Below, piece by piece: positions 17,760 through 27,379 of a stretch of 64,000 nt of DNA. The translations under genes were made by a program, and so were the position numbers. The notes below the pieces were generated by a model, which had not been told where the DNA came from, made no database searches, and saw only the letters and a list, made by a program, of their open reading frames with translations. The stretch's first letter is position 1. Every line of letters starts with the position of its first letter. Origin of the DNA: JAEUWI01 sp942492815 (lineage in GTDB: Bacteria; Hydrogenedentota; Hydrogenedentia; Hydrogenedentales; JAEUWI01); NCBI GenBank assembly GCA_942492815.1, contig OW818658.1, forward strand, positions 558,001 through 622,000, read 5' to 3'.

Positions 17760-18917
17760 TTATGCGACGCGTTTTCTGCTGCCGCGTCGTTGTACTTCGA
17801 GCTTTTTGAGTTGCGCTTCCACGGACTTGGAAAGTTTGAACGGGTCAATGGCCTCACGCCTTGCGAGCAGGCGTGTGAGCGCTGGGGTGACCTGAGCGAC
17901 CTCGGCGAGCCGGTCGAGCGGGGTCTTGGGCTTGTCGTAGAATTTCTGCAGCCTTGAGCCCTTGCGCTCCTTTCTGATGAGTTTGATGCAGGGCTGGAAG
18001 AGGTTCATCATGGTTTGCAGGTCACCGCAGTACAGGGCATTCATGGCGGCGAGCTGCTCAGGGGTGTCATAGCGGTCCCAGCCGAAGATACGGCGTACAC
18101 GGGTCCAGTTTTTCTGCTCGATGTGGGCATTGTCGTTCTTCTTGTAGGGCCGCCCGCGCGTGAACTGGATCTCATGGGCCTCGCAGTAGCGTACGAGATG
18201 ATGGTTGATGAACTCCGAACCGTTGTCGGAATCAATCGCCTTGAGCCCGAAGGGAAGGCACTTGCGAATGTCCTCCAGAGCCGTCACCACGCCCTTCTCG
18301 CCTTTGCCCATAATTGCACGGGTTTCGCACCATCCCGTCTTGATGTCGGTCACGTTGAGCGAGTAGATAAACTCCCCCGAGGCGCATGAACCGGAGTGGG
18401 AAACAAGGTCAATCTCGCAGTAGCCCGGTGCTGCTACATCCCAGTGCTCCGTCTTAATCGGGATCTGGTGTTTGAGCAAGGTGCCGGGTTTGGTGCGCCC
18501 ATAGATACACCGCTTAAGCTGCCGTTTCATCTCGGACAGACGGCGGTCCATTTGCCGGGGACTCATGCGCAGGAGTTGGGCCTCCACCTCAGCCGTACAG
18601 CCCCGGACGTGCTTGCGGGTCCAGGGCAGCCAAAGCGGGAGCAGGGCCTTGAGCCGCTCGGACCAAGGGTAATCCGCCGCTTTCCAGATGACCTCCAGCA
18701 CCCGAATCGCGGCGGCACTATACGACGGCCCCCGCCTCAACCTGGGCAGGCCTACGGCTTCGTCGGCTGGCCTGCCAAGCAACGTTATGGCGTACTTACG
18801 GTGGTAATCCGTCTGCTTGCAAAACTCATTCAACAACGCTGTGCGCTCCTCCCGAGACCCCGCCTGATAACGTACACGATACTTCCGAAGTGTCCCTTCA
18901 AGTCGCTCACCAGACAA
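17760..18917 (-). CDS. DDE (rve/integrase core) transposase
   Basis: 385 residues from a TTG at 18917 that follows AAAGGGG. Conserved motifs: Asp170 in YCEIDLVSHSG, Asp231 in IDSDNGSEF, Glu267 in NDNAHIEQKNW, which is the DD(35)E spacing of retroviral-type integrases; RGRPYKKNDNAH is typical of a widespread bacterial family. An N-terminal helical region contains TDYHRKYAITLLG. The frame is open to 19109 with ATGs at 19034 and 19013, but those lie outside the right terminal repeat, so they would belong to host DNA. The IS family was not assigned with confidence. Confidence 0.82.
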   Translation of the reverse strand: MSGERLEGTLRKYRVRYQAGSREERTALLNEFCKQTDYHRKYAITLLGRPADEAVGLPRLRRGPSYSAAAIRVLEVIWKAADYPWSERLKALLPLWLPWTRKHVRGCTAEVEAQLLRMSPRQMDRRLSEMKRQLKRCIYGRTKPGTLLKHQIPIKTEHWDVAAPGYCEIDLVSHSGSCASGEFIYSLNVTDIKTGWCETRAIMGKGEKGVVTALEDIRKCLPFGLKAIDSDNGSEFINHHLVRYCEAHEIQFTRGRPYKKNDNAHIEQKNWTRVRRIFGWDRYDTPEQLAAMNALYCGDLQTMMNLFQPCIKLIRKERKGSRLQKFYDKPKTPLDRLAEVAQVTPALTRLLARREAIDPFKLSKSVEAQLKKLEVQRRGSRKRVA

Positions 18918-19165
18918 TTTACGAACCCCTTTCCGGCTATTCGCCTGGTCAGATCGTAAATGACGTGATGATACCTGCCCGGGTAAGATATTAGATGTCT
19001 CGATTCGCGCCATAGAATCGCTCCGCGCCGCCATGGTAGAATAACCGCTTGCCTGGACCCGGAAAGCCCGCCGGGCCCGTTGTTGCCAGTGAGCCGCCCC
19101 ATGTTCCATTTCCGTGCGGACGCGCCAGCGGATGGTGGCCCCAATGTATTGAGGATAGTGTTTCG

Positions 19166-20047
<882 letters not shown>

Positions 20048-20135
20048 GCCGTTTGCATTCAAATCCCGCACTTGAAGCTTTCCATGCAGTGCCAAGTCGA
20101 CGATATAAGAAATTAGTATCAGAATTTACAGAGTG

Positions 20136-20223
20136 CTGTCATTCCCACGAAAGTGGGAATCCAGAGACCGGGCGACGTAACCTGCGCGAAATCACTGGAT
20201 TCCCACTTTCGTGGGAATGACAG
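20136..20223. repeat. Perfect 29-bp inverted repeat (REP-like)
   Basis: 20136-20164 and 20195-20223 are exact reverse complements; each arm is itself a hairpin of the ATTCCCAC-GAAA-GTGGGAAT kind. This belongs to the widespread class of short palindromic repeats that read TCATTCCCGCGAAAGCGGGAATCC in other genomes. Confidence 0.9.
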
Positions 20224-20321
20224 ATATACAAAATCTACTCCGATTTCGACATACCGTAATTAAATCGACAGGCCCGAATGCGGGGTTCCATTGCACTTGC
20301 GAGGTTTACGTCGCCACGTCC

Positions 20322-20350
20322 CTGGATTCCCGCCTTCGCGGGATTGACAG
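20322..20350. repeat. Third, divergent copy of the 29-bp repeat
   Basis: Starts CTGGATTCCCGCCTTCGCGG and ends GATTGACAG, in the same orientation as the right arm at 20195-20223 with a few substitutions that keep the hairpin pairing. Confidence 0.8.
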
Positions 20351-20435
20351 AGAGGCGAAAACGCCTCGCAATAGGGCACATCGGCACCAAGCTGGCAGGC
20401 CCATTCACAATTTCAACGGACAACCTGGGTTTCTC

Positions 20436-22241
20436 ATGAGCACAAACGAACCTCTCGAACGCGAACACATGGATGTGGTCATCGTGGGCCACGTGGACCA
20501 CGGCAAGAGCACCGTCATCGGCCGCCTGATGGCCGACACCAACTCCCTGCCCGAAGGCAAGCTGGATCAGGTCAAGGCCATGTGCGCCGCGAACGCCCGC
20601 CCCTTCGAGTACGCTTTCCTGCTCGACGCGCTCAAGAACGAACAGGCCCAGGGCATCACCATCGATACCGCCCGCTGCTTCTTCAAAACCGGCAAGCGCC
20701 ACTACATCATCAACGACGCCCCCGGCCACATCGAGTTTCTGAAGAACATGGTGACCGGTGCCGCCCGCGCCGAAGCCGCTCTCCTCGTGATTGACGCGGA
20801 AGAAGGCGTCCAGGAAAACAGCAAGCGCCACGGCTACATGGTCTCCATGCTCGGCCTCAAGCAGCTCTGCGTCCTCGTCAACAAGATGGACTTGGTGGAC
20901 TACAGCGAGGAAAGGTTCAATTCCATCAAGTCGGAATACGCCGCCTTCCTCGAACAGCTCGGCGTACAGCCCGCGTCCTTCATCCCCATCAGCGCCCGCG
21001 AAGGGGTCAACATCGCCGCAGGCTCCGAGAAGGAAATGCCCTGGTACAAGGGCGCGACCGTGCTCCAGCAGGTGGACAACTTTGAAAAGCCCCGGGGCAA
21101 CGAAGATAAGCCACTTCGCCTGCCCGTGCAGGACATCTACAAATTCACCGCCCAGGACGACGACCGCCGCATCGTGGCGGGCACCATCGCCACCGGCAAA
21201 GTCCGCGTGGGTGACGCGGTCCGATTCCTGCCCTCCGGTAAGGAATCGGTCGTCAAGACGATCGAAGCCTTCTCCGCCCCCGAGCGCGAAGAGATGGAAG
21301 CGGGCTTCGCGACGGGCGTCACCCTCAACACCCAGATCTACATCAAGCCCGGCGAGCTCATGGTCAAGGTAGACGAGCCCCAGCCCCACGTCAGCCGCCG
21401 CTTCCGCGTCAACCTATTCTGGATGGGTCGCCCGCCCATGGTCATGGGCAAGTCCTACAAGCTCAAAGTGGGTGCCGCATCCGTCTCCGCACAGCTCGCC
21501 GAAGTCATCCAGGTGCTCGACGCCTCCGAATTGACCTCCATAGAGAATAAGCAGCAGATCGAGCGCCACGACGTGGCCGAGTGCATCCTCGAAACGACCC
21601 GCCCCGTCGCTTTTGACCTGCGCAACGAACTCGAAATGACCGGGCGCGTCGTCATCGTCGACGATTTTGAGATCGCCGGTGCCGGTGTCATCCTCGAAGT
21701 CCTCGGCGAGTCCCAATCCGCCATGGCCGAGCAAATCCGCCAGCGCGAATTCTCCTGGGAGCGCGGCTCGGTGTCCCGCGAAGAGCGCGTCGCCCGTTTC
21801 AAGAACGAAGGCCGCCTCATCATCCTCCACGGCGAATACGGCTGCGGTAAGCGCCGCGTCGCCAAGCAGCTCGAGCGCACCCTCTACGACCGCGGCCACA
21901 AGACCTACTACTTCGGCATCTCCAACTACTTCGAAGAGCTCGACCACGACGTCCGCACCCGCGACCGCGCCCGGGAAGAGCACTTGGAGAAACTCGGCGA
22001 TCTCGCCCGCGTTTTCGTGGACGAAGGCACCCTCCTCATCACCACCGTCACCGACGCCGACGACTACGATCTCGAACGCCTCAAAATGATGTGCGCGCCC
22101 ACCGACATATTCGTGGTCAACCTCGGCGAAAACCAGTTCAGCTCATTCCCGATCAATGTGGGGTTGCTTTACCGTCCCGAAATGGACGAGGCCATCGCGA
22201 CGATCGTGGCGGGGCTGGAGTCGAAGCAGATTATCGAATAA
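20436..22241 (+). CDS. cysN: Sulfate adenylyltransferase subunit 1 fused to a divergent kinase-like domain
   Basis: 601 residues from the ATG at 20436. Residues 1-430 are a CysN-type GTPase: GHVDHGKST (18-26), DAPGH, NKMD, then the beta-barrel domains with HVSRRFRVNLFWMGR. It couples GTP hydrolysis to APS synthesis by CysD. The C-terminal ~170 residues occupy the place of APS kinase (CysC) in CysNC fusions. Here the P-loop reads GEYGCGKRRVA instead of GLSGSGKST, with Arg in place of the metal-contacting Ser/Thr, and the family's later motifs are hard to find (FGISNYFEELDHDVRTRDR instead of the LDGD-x-x-R region). It may not be an active APS kinase. The frame is open upstream into the repeats, but composition and similarity start at 20436. 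Confidence 0.85.
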   Translation: MSTNEPLEREHMDVVIVGHVDHGKSTVIGRLMADTNSLPEGKLDQVKAMCAANARPFEYAFLLDALKNEQAQGITIDTARCFFKTGKRHYIINDAPGHIEFLKNMVTGAARAEAALLVIDAEEGVQENSKRHGYMVSMLGLKQLCVLVNKMDLVDYSEERFNSIKSEYAAFLEQLGVQPASFIPISAREGVNIAAGSEKEMPWYKGATVLQQVDNFEKPRGNEDKPLRLPVQDIYKFTAQDDDRRIVAGTIATGKVRVGDAVRFLPSGKESVVKTIEAFSAPEREEMEAGFATGVTLNTQIYIKPGELMVKVDEPQPHVSRRFRVNLFWMGRPPMVMGKSYKLKVGAASVSAQLAEVIQVLDASELTSIENKQQIERHDVAECILETTRPVAFDLRNELEMTGRVVIVDDFEIAGAGVILEVLGESQSAMAEQIRQREFSWERGSVSREERVARFKNEGRLIILHGEYGCGKRRVAKQLERTLYDRGHKTYYFGISNYFEELDHDVRTRDRAREEHLEKLGDLARVFVDEGTLLITTVTDADDYDLERLKMMCAPTDIFVVNLGENQFSSFPINVGLLYRPEMDEAIATIVAGLESKQIIE

Positions 22242-22337
22242 CGCCGACGGGACCGTCCTGCGCACAAGCACCTCGTGCACGAAGCCAGTTACTCTGCCCG
22301 CACCCTGCCAACGCAGACGGGCAGGGGCCACCCCAAT

Positions 22338-22358
22338 GCGCGGGACCGTCCCGCGTAT
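22338..22358. terminator. Short GC-rich hairpin between convergent genes
   Basis: CGCGGGAC (22339-22346) pairs with GTCCCGCG (22348-22355) with one base between, then TATTT. It lies between cysN and the convergent DUF2200 gene. With a one-base loop the real stem would be shorter. Weak terminator candidate. Confidence 0.3.
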
Positions 22359-22436
22359 TTGAAGGCGGGGACAGCCTTGAATCGCCCGTAAGTCGGGACT
22401 TGATCCGCGAACCCCGGCGTGGCCGTGAATCACCCA

Positions 22437-22787
22437 TCACACCCGCAAAATCTTCTCCATCGCCTTGCCCTTGGCCAGCTCGTCAATCAGCTTGTCAAGA
22501 TAGCGGACCTCCCGCATCAGCGGCTCCTCGATTTCCTCAATGCGTACGCCGCAGATCGTACCCTTGATCAACGTCCGGGCGGGATTCAGCGCCGGGGCCT
22601 CCGCAAAGAAAGTCTCGAAGTCGGTCCGATTCTCCAGCAAGGCCTCGAAAGCCTTCTGGTCGTACCCCGTCAGCCAGAAGATAATCTCGTCCACCTCCGC
22701 CTTCGTTCGGCCCTTTCTCTCCGCCTTGGCAATATAATGGGGGTAAACCCCCGCAAAGCTCATCTTGTAAACACGATCATTCTTCAT
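22437..22787 (-). CDS. DUF2200 family protein
   Basis: 116 residues. NDRVYKMSFAGVYPHYIAKA, then ERKGRTKAEVDEIIFWLTGY, is the family's characteristic N-terminal half, and the length is normal. Members are small cytoplasmic proteins without an assigned function. The C-terminal half, GVRIEEIEEPLMREVRYLDK, is helical. It stands alone on this strand between cysN and the dispersed repeats; no ribosome site is strong. Confidence 0.9.
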   Translation of the reverse strand: MKNDRVYKMSFAGVYPHYIAKAERKGRTKAEVDEIIFWLTGYDQKAFEALLENRTDFETFFAEAPALNPARTLIKGTICGVRIEEIEEPLMREVRYLDKLIDELAKGKAMEKILRV

Positions 22788-23097
22788 ACCGCCTGTTTCG
22801 CTCCATAGAGATTCTGCTCACCCGTTTCAGTGCATCGGCTATGATCGAATTTAGCACCATCGTAGAGAGAAGAGTCAATATCCGGCACATCCGGGTAAAG
22901 GGTACTTTCTTGGGATTCGTCCCGAACTTATCCGGACCATAGGTCGGTCCTGACAAGCTATTGGCAACTGAAAGCTCACACAGAATCGGGGAAGTTGTCC
23001 GCAAGTGGCCGCTGTTGAATTCCTTGGGTTGGACAGGTGTTCGGGTAATGAGGCCGCGATGCAAAATCCAGATACCAACCAATCCGCGTAGCGGATG

Positions 23098-23170
23098 GCA
23101 GTTTGTAGCCTGGGGCTTCAGCCCCAGGATCAATTGAAATGTTTCGTTGAATCCGCGAAGCGGATGGCAG
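23098..23170 (-). repeat. Dispersed repeat, copy C (partial, inverted relative to copy B)
   Basis: Matches the plus strand of copy A around 2430-2506: GCAGTTTGTAGCCTGGGGC, then the palindromic core, then an AATCCGCGAAGCGGATGGCAG hairpin. An additional AATCCGCGTAGCGGATGGCA stands just before it at 23080. Confidence 0.75.
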
Positions 23171-23211
23171 AGTAAAGTGACCCGACTCTGCCATCCGCTT
23201 CGCGGATTCGA
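23147..23211. repeat. Perfect 24-bp inverted repeat joining copies C and B
   Basis: Each arm begins or ends with the ATCCGCTTCGCGGAT hairpin followed by GGCAGAG/CTCTGCC; 13 bases lie between the arms. The two facing copies of the dispersed element make one long palindrome. Confidence 0.8.
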
Positions 23212-23365
23212 TACGTGGTCGCACCGTGATCCTGGGGCTGAAGCCCCAGGCTACAGACTGCCGCTCCTCCGGAGCTGGAATTCTCGGACAGCTAACATCT
23301 ACTTCATCATACCCTGTAGACGCTGCTGTTCAAATATGCGACGTACGCTGAAACCTGATGAACCA
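23188..23365 (+). repeat. Dispersed ~178-bp non-coding repeat, copy B
   Basis: Full-length partner of copy A (2330-2506, opposite strand). Same order of elements: ATCCGC hairpin, CGTGATCCTGGGGCTGAAG core palindrome, TGCCGCTCC-GGAGCTGGAATTC, and GCTGAAACCTGATGAACCA at the end. Confidence 0.78.
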
Positions 23366-23420
23366 AGTATCCTCAAGGCACTACGCATCTATTCTGAACC
23401 TGAAAACCTGAATGCGCCGA

Positions 23421-24758
23421 CTACACAATTTCCGGAACGACGAAGGGCTCGCGGTAGGAATCCTTCAACATGCTGTTGGCCTTTTCGCCCTGGGCGAACG
23501 TTCCCTTCGCGGGGTCAAAGTCGAGCGATTGCTGTAAGCGGTAGGCAATATTGGCGAGGTGAATGTGGGCGCACGACGTGAACCCTTCTTCGGGCGTGCC
23601 GTGAACGTCCTCCAGTTTGCGGCTCTTCACGGCATTGATGAAATTGCCGAAGGGGCCATCTGAGTGGGGCAACGCCGCGCTCTCAGGAACGGGAATAGGC
23701 TGGTTTTGATAGTCAAAGAACCCCTTTTCTCGAATCCAGTAGCCGTCGGTCCCAAAGGCGCTGTTCGAGCAATTGTTGTCACACGCCTCGTTGAACGATC
23801 CCAGATTCCGCACTTCAAAGGTCAGCAGGGTGCCGTCCGCGTAGGTAAACTGACTTGTCTGCGTGTTGGGCGTCTGCCCGTCGTCCTTCCATGCGTAACG
23901 GCCGCCGGTGCTGGCAACGCGGACGGGAAGGCCTTTGTTTGCCGCCCAGACCGCCACGTCCATTTCGTGCACGCCCTGGTTGCCGCATTCGCCGTTGCCG
24001 AAATCCCAGAACCAGTGCCAGTTGTAGGGCACGAACAAGCCTCCGCCTTCTTTTAAGTTCGGGTCGCCGCCCACCCGATCCATCCAGGGGCGCTCCCCGG
24101 CAGGTCCGAGCCACATATTGTAATCCAAGTGTTCCGGCGGTGCCCCCACCTTGCCCCTGCCAATATCCATGCGATTCCCATTCTTGTACACATAGCCGCG
24201 CGCGTGAACGACGGGACCAATCAGCGTGCCTTCGTGAAGGAGCTTCATGTCGCGCATACAGGTGGGGTCAGAACGTTGCTGCGTACCGTGCTGGACGATG
24301 CGCTGGTACTTCTCCGCCGCCTTTACCAATTGCTGGCCCTCCCAGAAACTGTGAGCCAGCGGCTTTTCAACGTAGACGTCCTTTCCCGCCTGGCAGGCCC
24401 ACACGGTGGCCAGCGAATGCCAGTGATTGGGGGTCGCGATGCTTACCGCGTCGATGGACTTGTCCTCAAAGGCCTCGCGCATATCGACGTACAACTTTGG
24501 TTTCTTGCCGGTCTTTTCGGCAAGCTGGGCACCCCGCTCTTCCAGGATTTTCCTGTCCACGTCGCACAAGGCCACAACTTCCGAGGCCTCGTACTTGGTA
24601 AACTCCGCGATATGGTTGCGGCCCTGCCCATGCACGCCGACGCAGCACACGCCAACTTTCTCGTTCGCAGCAAGTGCGACGTCGCGTGTTGCGGCGCCCG
24701 TCGCGGCTGCTGCGGCCGCCGCCGATGCGCCAAGAAAAGATCGTCTTGAAATATTCAT
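23421..24758 (-). CDS. Tat-exported Gfo/Idh/MocA family oxidoreductase
   Basis: 445 residues from the ATG at 24758 (GAGG eight bases ahead; the frame also has earlier GTG and ATG codons three and two codons up). The start is a twin-arginine signal, ISRRSFLGASAAAAAA. The Rossmann domain follows with VGVCCVGVHGQGRNH, then ALCDVDRK, IATPNHWH and the Lys of the active site in YVEKPLAHS. The C-terminal domain has NYNWHWFWDFGNGECGNQGVHEMD, where the His near the end is catalytic in relatives. Such NAD(P)-dependent enzymes act on sugars or inositols, here outside the cytoplasm. The 72-base gap to the ankyrin lipoprotein gene upstream allows cotranscription. Confidence 0.9.
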   Translation of the reverse strand: MNISRRSFLGASAAAAAAATGAATRDVALAANEKVGVCCVGVHGQGRNHIAEFTKYEASEVVALCDVDRKILEERGAQLAEKTGKKPKLYVDMREAFEDKSIDAVSIATPNHWHSLATVWACQAGKDVYVEKPLAHSFWEGQQLVKAAEKYQRIVQHGTQQRSDPTCMRDMKLLHEGTLIGPVVHARGYVYKNGNRMDIGRGKVGAPPEHLDYNMWLGPAGERPWMDRVGGDPNLKEGGGLFVPYNWHWFWDFGNGECGNQGVHEMDVAVWAANKGLPVRVASTGGRYAWKDDGQTPNTQTSQFTYADGTLLTFEVRNLGSFNEACDNNCSNSAFGTDGYWIREKGFFDYQNQPIPVPESAALPHSDGPFGNFINAVKSRKLEDVHGTPEEGFTSCAHIHLANIAYRLQQSLDFDPAKGTFAQGEKANSMLKDSYREPFVVPEIV

Positions 24759-24830
24759 GTTCATCACCTCGTTCGTGTGTCGTAAAGCGTCGAAATTCTT
24801 AAACGATACGCCTATTCCACCTTCAATCGC

Positions 24831-25235
24831 CTACTGACTGCCCGCCGCGGTGTCCATCGCATCTCGCAGAATTTCGACGGTATCCATGTGCTGGTGTTGC
24901 CCGGCAATTGCGATGGGTGCGAAGGCGTTCTCATCGACGGCCATGGGATTGGCGCCTTTGCTCAACAAATAGCGGACGACCGCGTTTTGACCATTTGAAG
25001 CGGCATAGTGCAAGGGCGTCCAATCGTGGTCGCCGATGACGTCGATTAACTGCGGATCCGCGTCAACCAACGTTTTCAACTGGTCCAGTTCTCCAGAGGC
25101 GGCATAGTCAAAAACTTGCCAGGGAGTGGAAAAGGTTGAAATATCATTTTCGGGTAGGTCCAGTTGCACGGAACTGCCGCAACCCGCCAGCACCCCCGAG
25201 AGGACCAGCAAAACGGCTCCACGTACCACGCTCAT
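24831..25235 (-). CDS. Ankyrin-repeat lipoprotein, module copy 1
   Basis: 134 residues from the ATG at 25235. Signal peptide with lipobox LAGC at about residue 19. Then a short acidic linker and ankyrin repeats: DYAASGELDQLKTLVDADPQ, DWTPLHYAASNGQNAVVRYL, SKGANPMAVD, and a degenerate third, APIAIAGQHQHMDTVEIL. The mature protein should be a small envelope-anchored protein-binding module. It follows a DUF1559 pilin gene by 203 bases and is homologous to the lipoprotein at 27380-27796, which stands in the same position after another pilin gene. Confidence 0.85.
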   Translation of the reverse strand: MSVVRGAVLLVLSGVLAGCGSSVQLDLPENDISTFSTPWQVFDYAASGELDQLKTLVDADPQLIDVIGDHDWTPLHYAASNGQNAVVRYLLSKGANPMAVDENAFAPIAIAGQHQHMDTVEILRDAMDTAAGSQ

Positions 25236-25438
25236 TTTTTTTAAATCTCCGCTGGGTTGAATCGTAATCACATCCTGACGCTATGGGAAGAGCGGGCAGA
25301 TCACATGCTCCCCGGCTCCAGGATGGGGCAAGCGTGGAGTGCGTACCGGAGCTGTGCGCCAGCTCCGGTACGCTACTCGCTAGTTTAATTGTACGGCAGC
25401 ATTACATTTACAGCAGACCGCCCCCCATCCCCGCTGAA

Positions 25439-26560
25439 TTATGGCCAATCCTTCTTCGCCCACCCGGAGCCGGTCGGGTAGCGGAAGGCAAACTGATTCA
25501 TCGGCCAGGCGTGTCCACCTTGGGTTCCGACCTTGGCAAACTCGACGTGCCCGTCCAAGTAGAGAATATTGGCGCCGCCCGGAACATGATTGAACCGAAC
25601 GGGGTTGGATCCTCTGGCGACGGCTCCGCCGTTGGCATAGCTCTCGTCATACATCACGACAACATCGGACTGGGCCGCCGCGCTCGCGCCGGCATTATTG
25701 ATATCGGTGATCGCAAATCGCTCGACACCTTCCCGCAGTGGAATCATGTCGAAGGTGCCCACGGACGTGGGGCTGTCACTCGACCAGTTGTAGGTCACTG
25801 TGCTTTGCCGGTTACTCCACGTTAAGCACCCCAGCGAAGTGTTCGCGCCGGGATACGTCCCGCTCACCGGGCTGTTCAACATGGTTTCGCCGATCACGTA
25901 GTAGTCCTCGACCGAGCGGTTCATCCAACTTGATTGGATGAGGCGTCCCATATACTTGTAGGTACGGATCAGGTCGTTGTACCCGGACTTCGTAATATCG
26001 GCATGCACGTAGGGCGCACAGGCGTTCGGATTTAACCCGCAATCGTAAAACCGGGATAGTGAACCGCCGCCGAAGACCGGGTCGGGCACCGCCGGAGCCG
26101 CCACCTTTCCGTAGCAAGGATTGTCAGGCTCGTTGTGCGTTGTGAGCCAATTTATCGTCTCCTGACTGCACCCGGCCAGATTGTTTCTGGCAAGGCCGTA
26201 ATCGGTGTCGAAAAGCGGGCCAACATTGGAGGATGAAGGGCAACCGTTGATATTGGTATCCGACAAATACTCCGGATAGACCTGCGCCCACTGTACATAG
26301 ACGGACGATCGCTTGGCGCCAAGATCGACGGTACTGTTCGTGTGATCCAGGCTGTTGTATGGAAAAATGCCGCCTTTGCTCTCATTTGAAAACATCTTGA
26401 ACACAATGCCAAATTGCTTGAGATTGTTCTGGCAACTGGCCCGGCGGGCGGCTTCACGCGCGCGGGCCAGGGCCGGAAGCAGGATGGCCGCAAGGATTCC
26501 GATAATAGCAATAACAACCAGCAGTTCTATGAGGGTAAAACCTCGCTTATTCGGTTTCAT
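25439..26560 (-). CDS. DUF1559-family prepilin-type protein, module copy 1
   Basis: 373 residues. N-terminal prepilin signal KRGFTLIELLVVIAIIGILA at residues 5-24, then the REAARRASCQNNLKQFGIVF spine. C-terminal motif RFNHVPGGANILYLDGHVEF, again with ten residues between His and Asp-Gly. The LREGVERFAITDINNAGASA segment is shared with the two paralogues. GGGAGAG precedes the ATG. The next gene on this strand encodes an ankyrin lipoprotein. Conserved Cys pairs in the middle (NGCPSSSN, NPCYGK, FYDCGLNPNACAPY) may form disulfides. Confidence 0.88.
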   Translation of the reverse strand: MKPNKRGFTLIELLVVIAIIGILAAILLPALARAREAARRASCQNNLKQFGIVFKMFSNESKGGIFPYNSLDHTNSTVDLGAKRSSVYVQWAQVYPEYLSDTNINGCPSSSNVGPLFDTDYGLARNNLAGCSQETINWLTTHNEPDNPCYGKVAAPAVPDPVFGGGSLSRFYDCGLNPNACAPYVHADITKSGYNDLIRTYKYMGRLIQSSWMNRSVEDYYVIGETMLNSPVSGTYPGANTSLGCLTWSNRQSTVTYNWSSDSPTSVGTFDMIPLREGVERFAITDINNAGASAAAQSDVVVMYDESYANGGAVARGSNPVRFNHVPGGANILYLDGHVEFAKVGTQGGHAWPMNQFAFRYPTGSGWAKKDWP

Positions 26561-27379
26561 TCGTTCTCTCCCTTTGTTTTGTCACAACATCATTCACCAT
26601 ATGTCTCCAGTGCCCGCACTTCGGAAAAAGCACAGCCCTGACCCACTACGTTTCATTGATGCGATGAAACTTTCGCTTCAGGATCTTTGTCCAGTCCGTT
26701 TCCTCCATGCCGGGGTTCAGTGATACAAGACCGTGAAAGCACACCCCGTGGCGCTCTCTCCGCCCCATGAGCTTCCCCGCGAAAGAGTTTTCACGAGAAC
26801 CTCTCACGCGGGCCGATCATCTGCTGGGCCTTCCGGGATTCTCCGTAACGTTCCCCGGGTGATAGTGTCGAAATTCATGTTTCGAGCAGGCTTCGTGGAA
26901 TGTGACGAGCCCCCGGAAGTGCTTTTCTCTATTTTCAACGAATGTCGGCGGTCTGTATATCAGGGATATCATGATTGTGGAATTCGAAATCATGAAAATA
27001 GACGGGAGGATTCCTTGAGACTGACCGCAGGTGGCTCCGCTCCAGGCTTTGCCCCGTCCCCCATATGCGAAGCGCTGGTCTTGTCGGAAATTGCGCACAG
27101 GGTAAAGCGGGGGAGAGCTTGGCCGCGAAACCGCAAATAGTCCGACAAATAGAACGCACCCCGCGACGAATTCGCGAAGTGCGCCGTCTGCATTGTGAGT
27201 CTAAGTTATTATGCTGCGGGAATTTACGGGAAGAAGAGAAGCGGGGCACCACACGTTCTTTTTCGCCTGGTTATTGGAAGGTTCGCCCCTTGGGAAGAAT
27301 GGGCGGGAGGGCCAAGCCGCGCGCCTGCACCCCTATGGATTCAAGGCTGCATCCGTGGAATGTGACCTACATTCCAAAA
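26561..27379. other. Long intergenic region between the two modules
   Basis: About 820 bases with no convincing gene; the open frames have no ribosome sites and unlikely composition. It should hold the leader of the downstream pilin gene. A palindrome with arms GTTTCAT/ATGAAAC lies near 26650-26670. Much of the region is less GC-rich than the genes. Confidence 0.45.

Larger units (their letters stand above)
17646..18992 (-). mobile_element. Insertion sequence with rve-type DDE transposase
   Basis: Imperfect terminal inverted repeats of about 42 bases: 17646-17687 on the left and 18951-18992 on the right (about 28 of 42 matches, with a conserved ATCTTACC near the outer end and CATTT further in). 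They enclose one transposase gene and a GC-rich hairpin at its 3' side. Length 1,347 bases. The transposase frame stays open through the right repeat, which has hidden the true end. No target duplication is evident. Confidence 0.6.
20048..20435. other. Repeat-filled gap between cysD and cysN
   Basis: No gene. It contains two facing copies and a third variant of a hairpin-forming repeat (listed separately). The 18 bases at 20169-20186 recur inverted near 20299-20316, so the repeats carry flanking sequence. The structures could attenuate or separate the two transcripts. Confidence 0.6.
22788..23420. other. Repeat-rich intergenic region
   Basis: No gene. The left part (22788-23075) shows nothing recognisable. 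From about 23079 to 23365 it holds two facing copies of the dispersed repeat, listed separately. The remainder leads to the end of the oxidoreductase gene. Confidence 0.6.

Noticed and set aside
26733..27140. 135-codon plus-strand frame in the long gap between the pilin modules
   Set aside because: No ribosome site, no recognisable motif and atypical composition.
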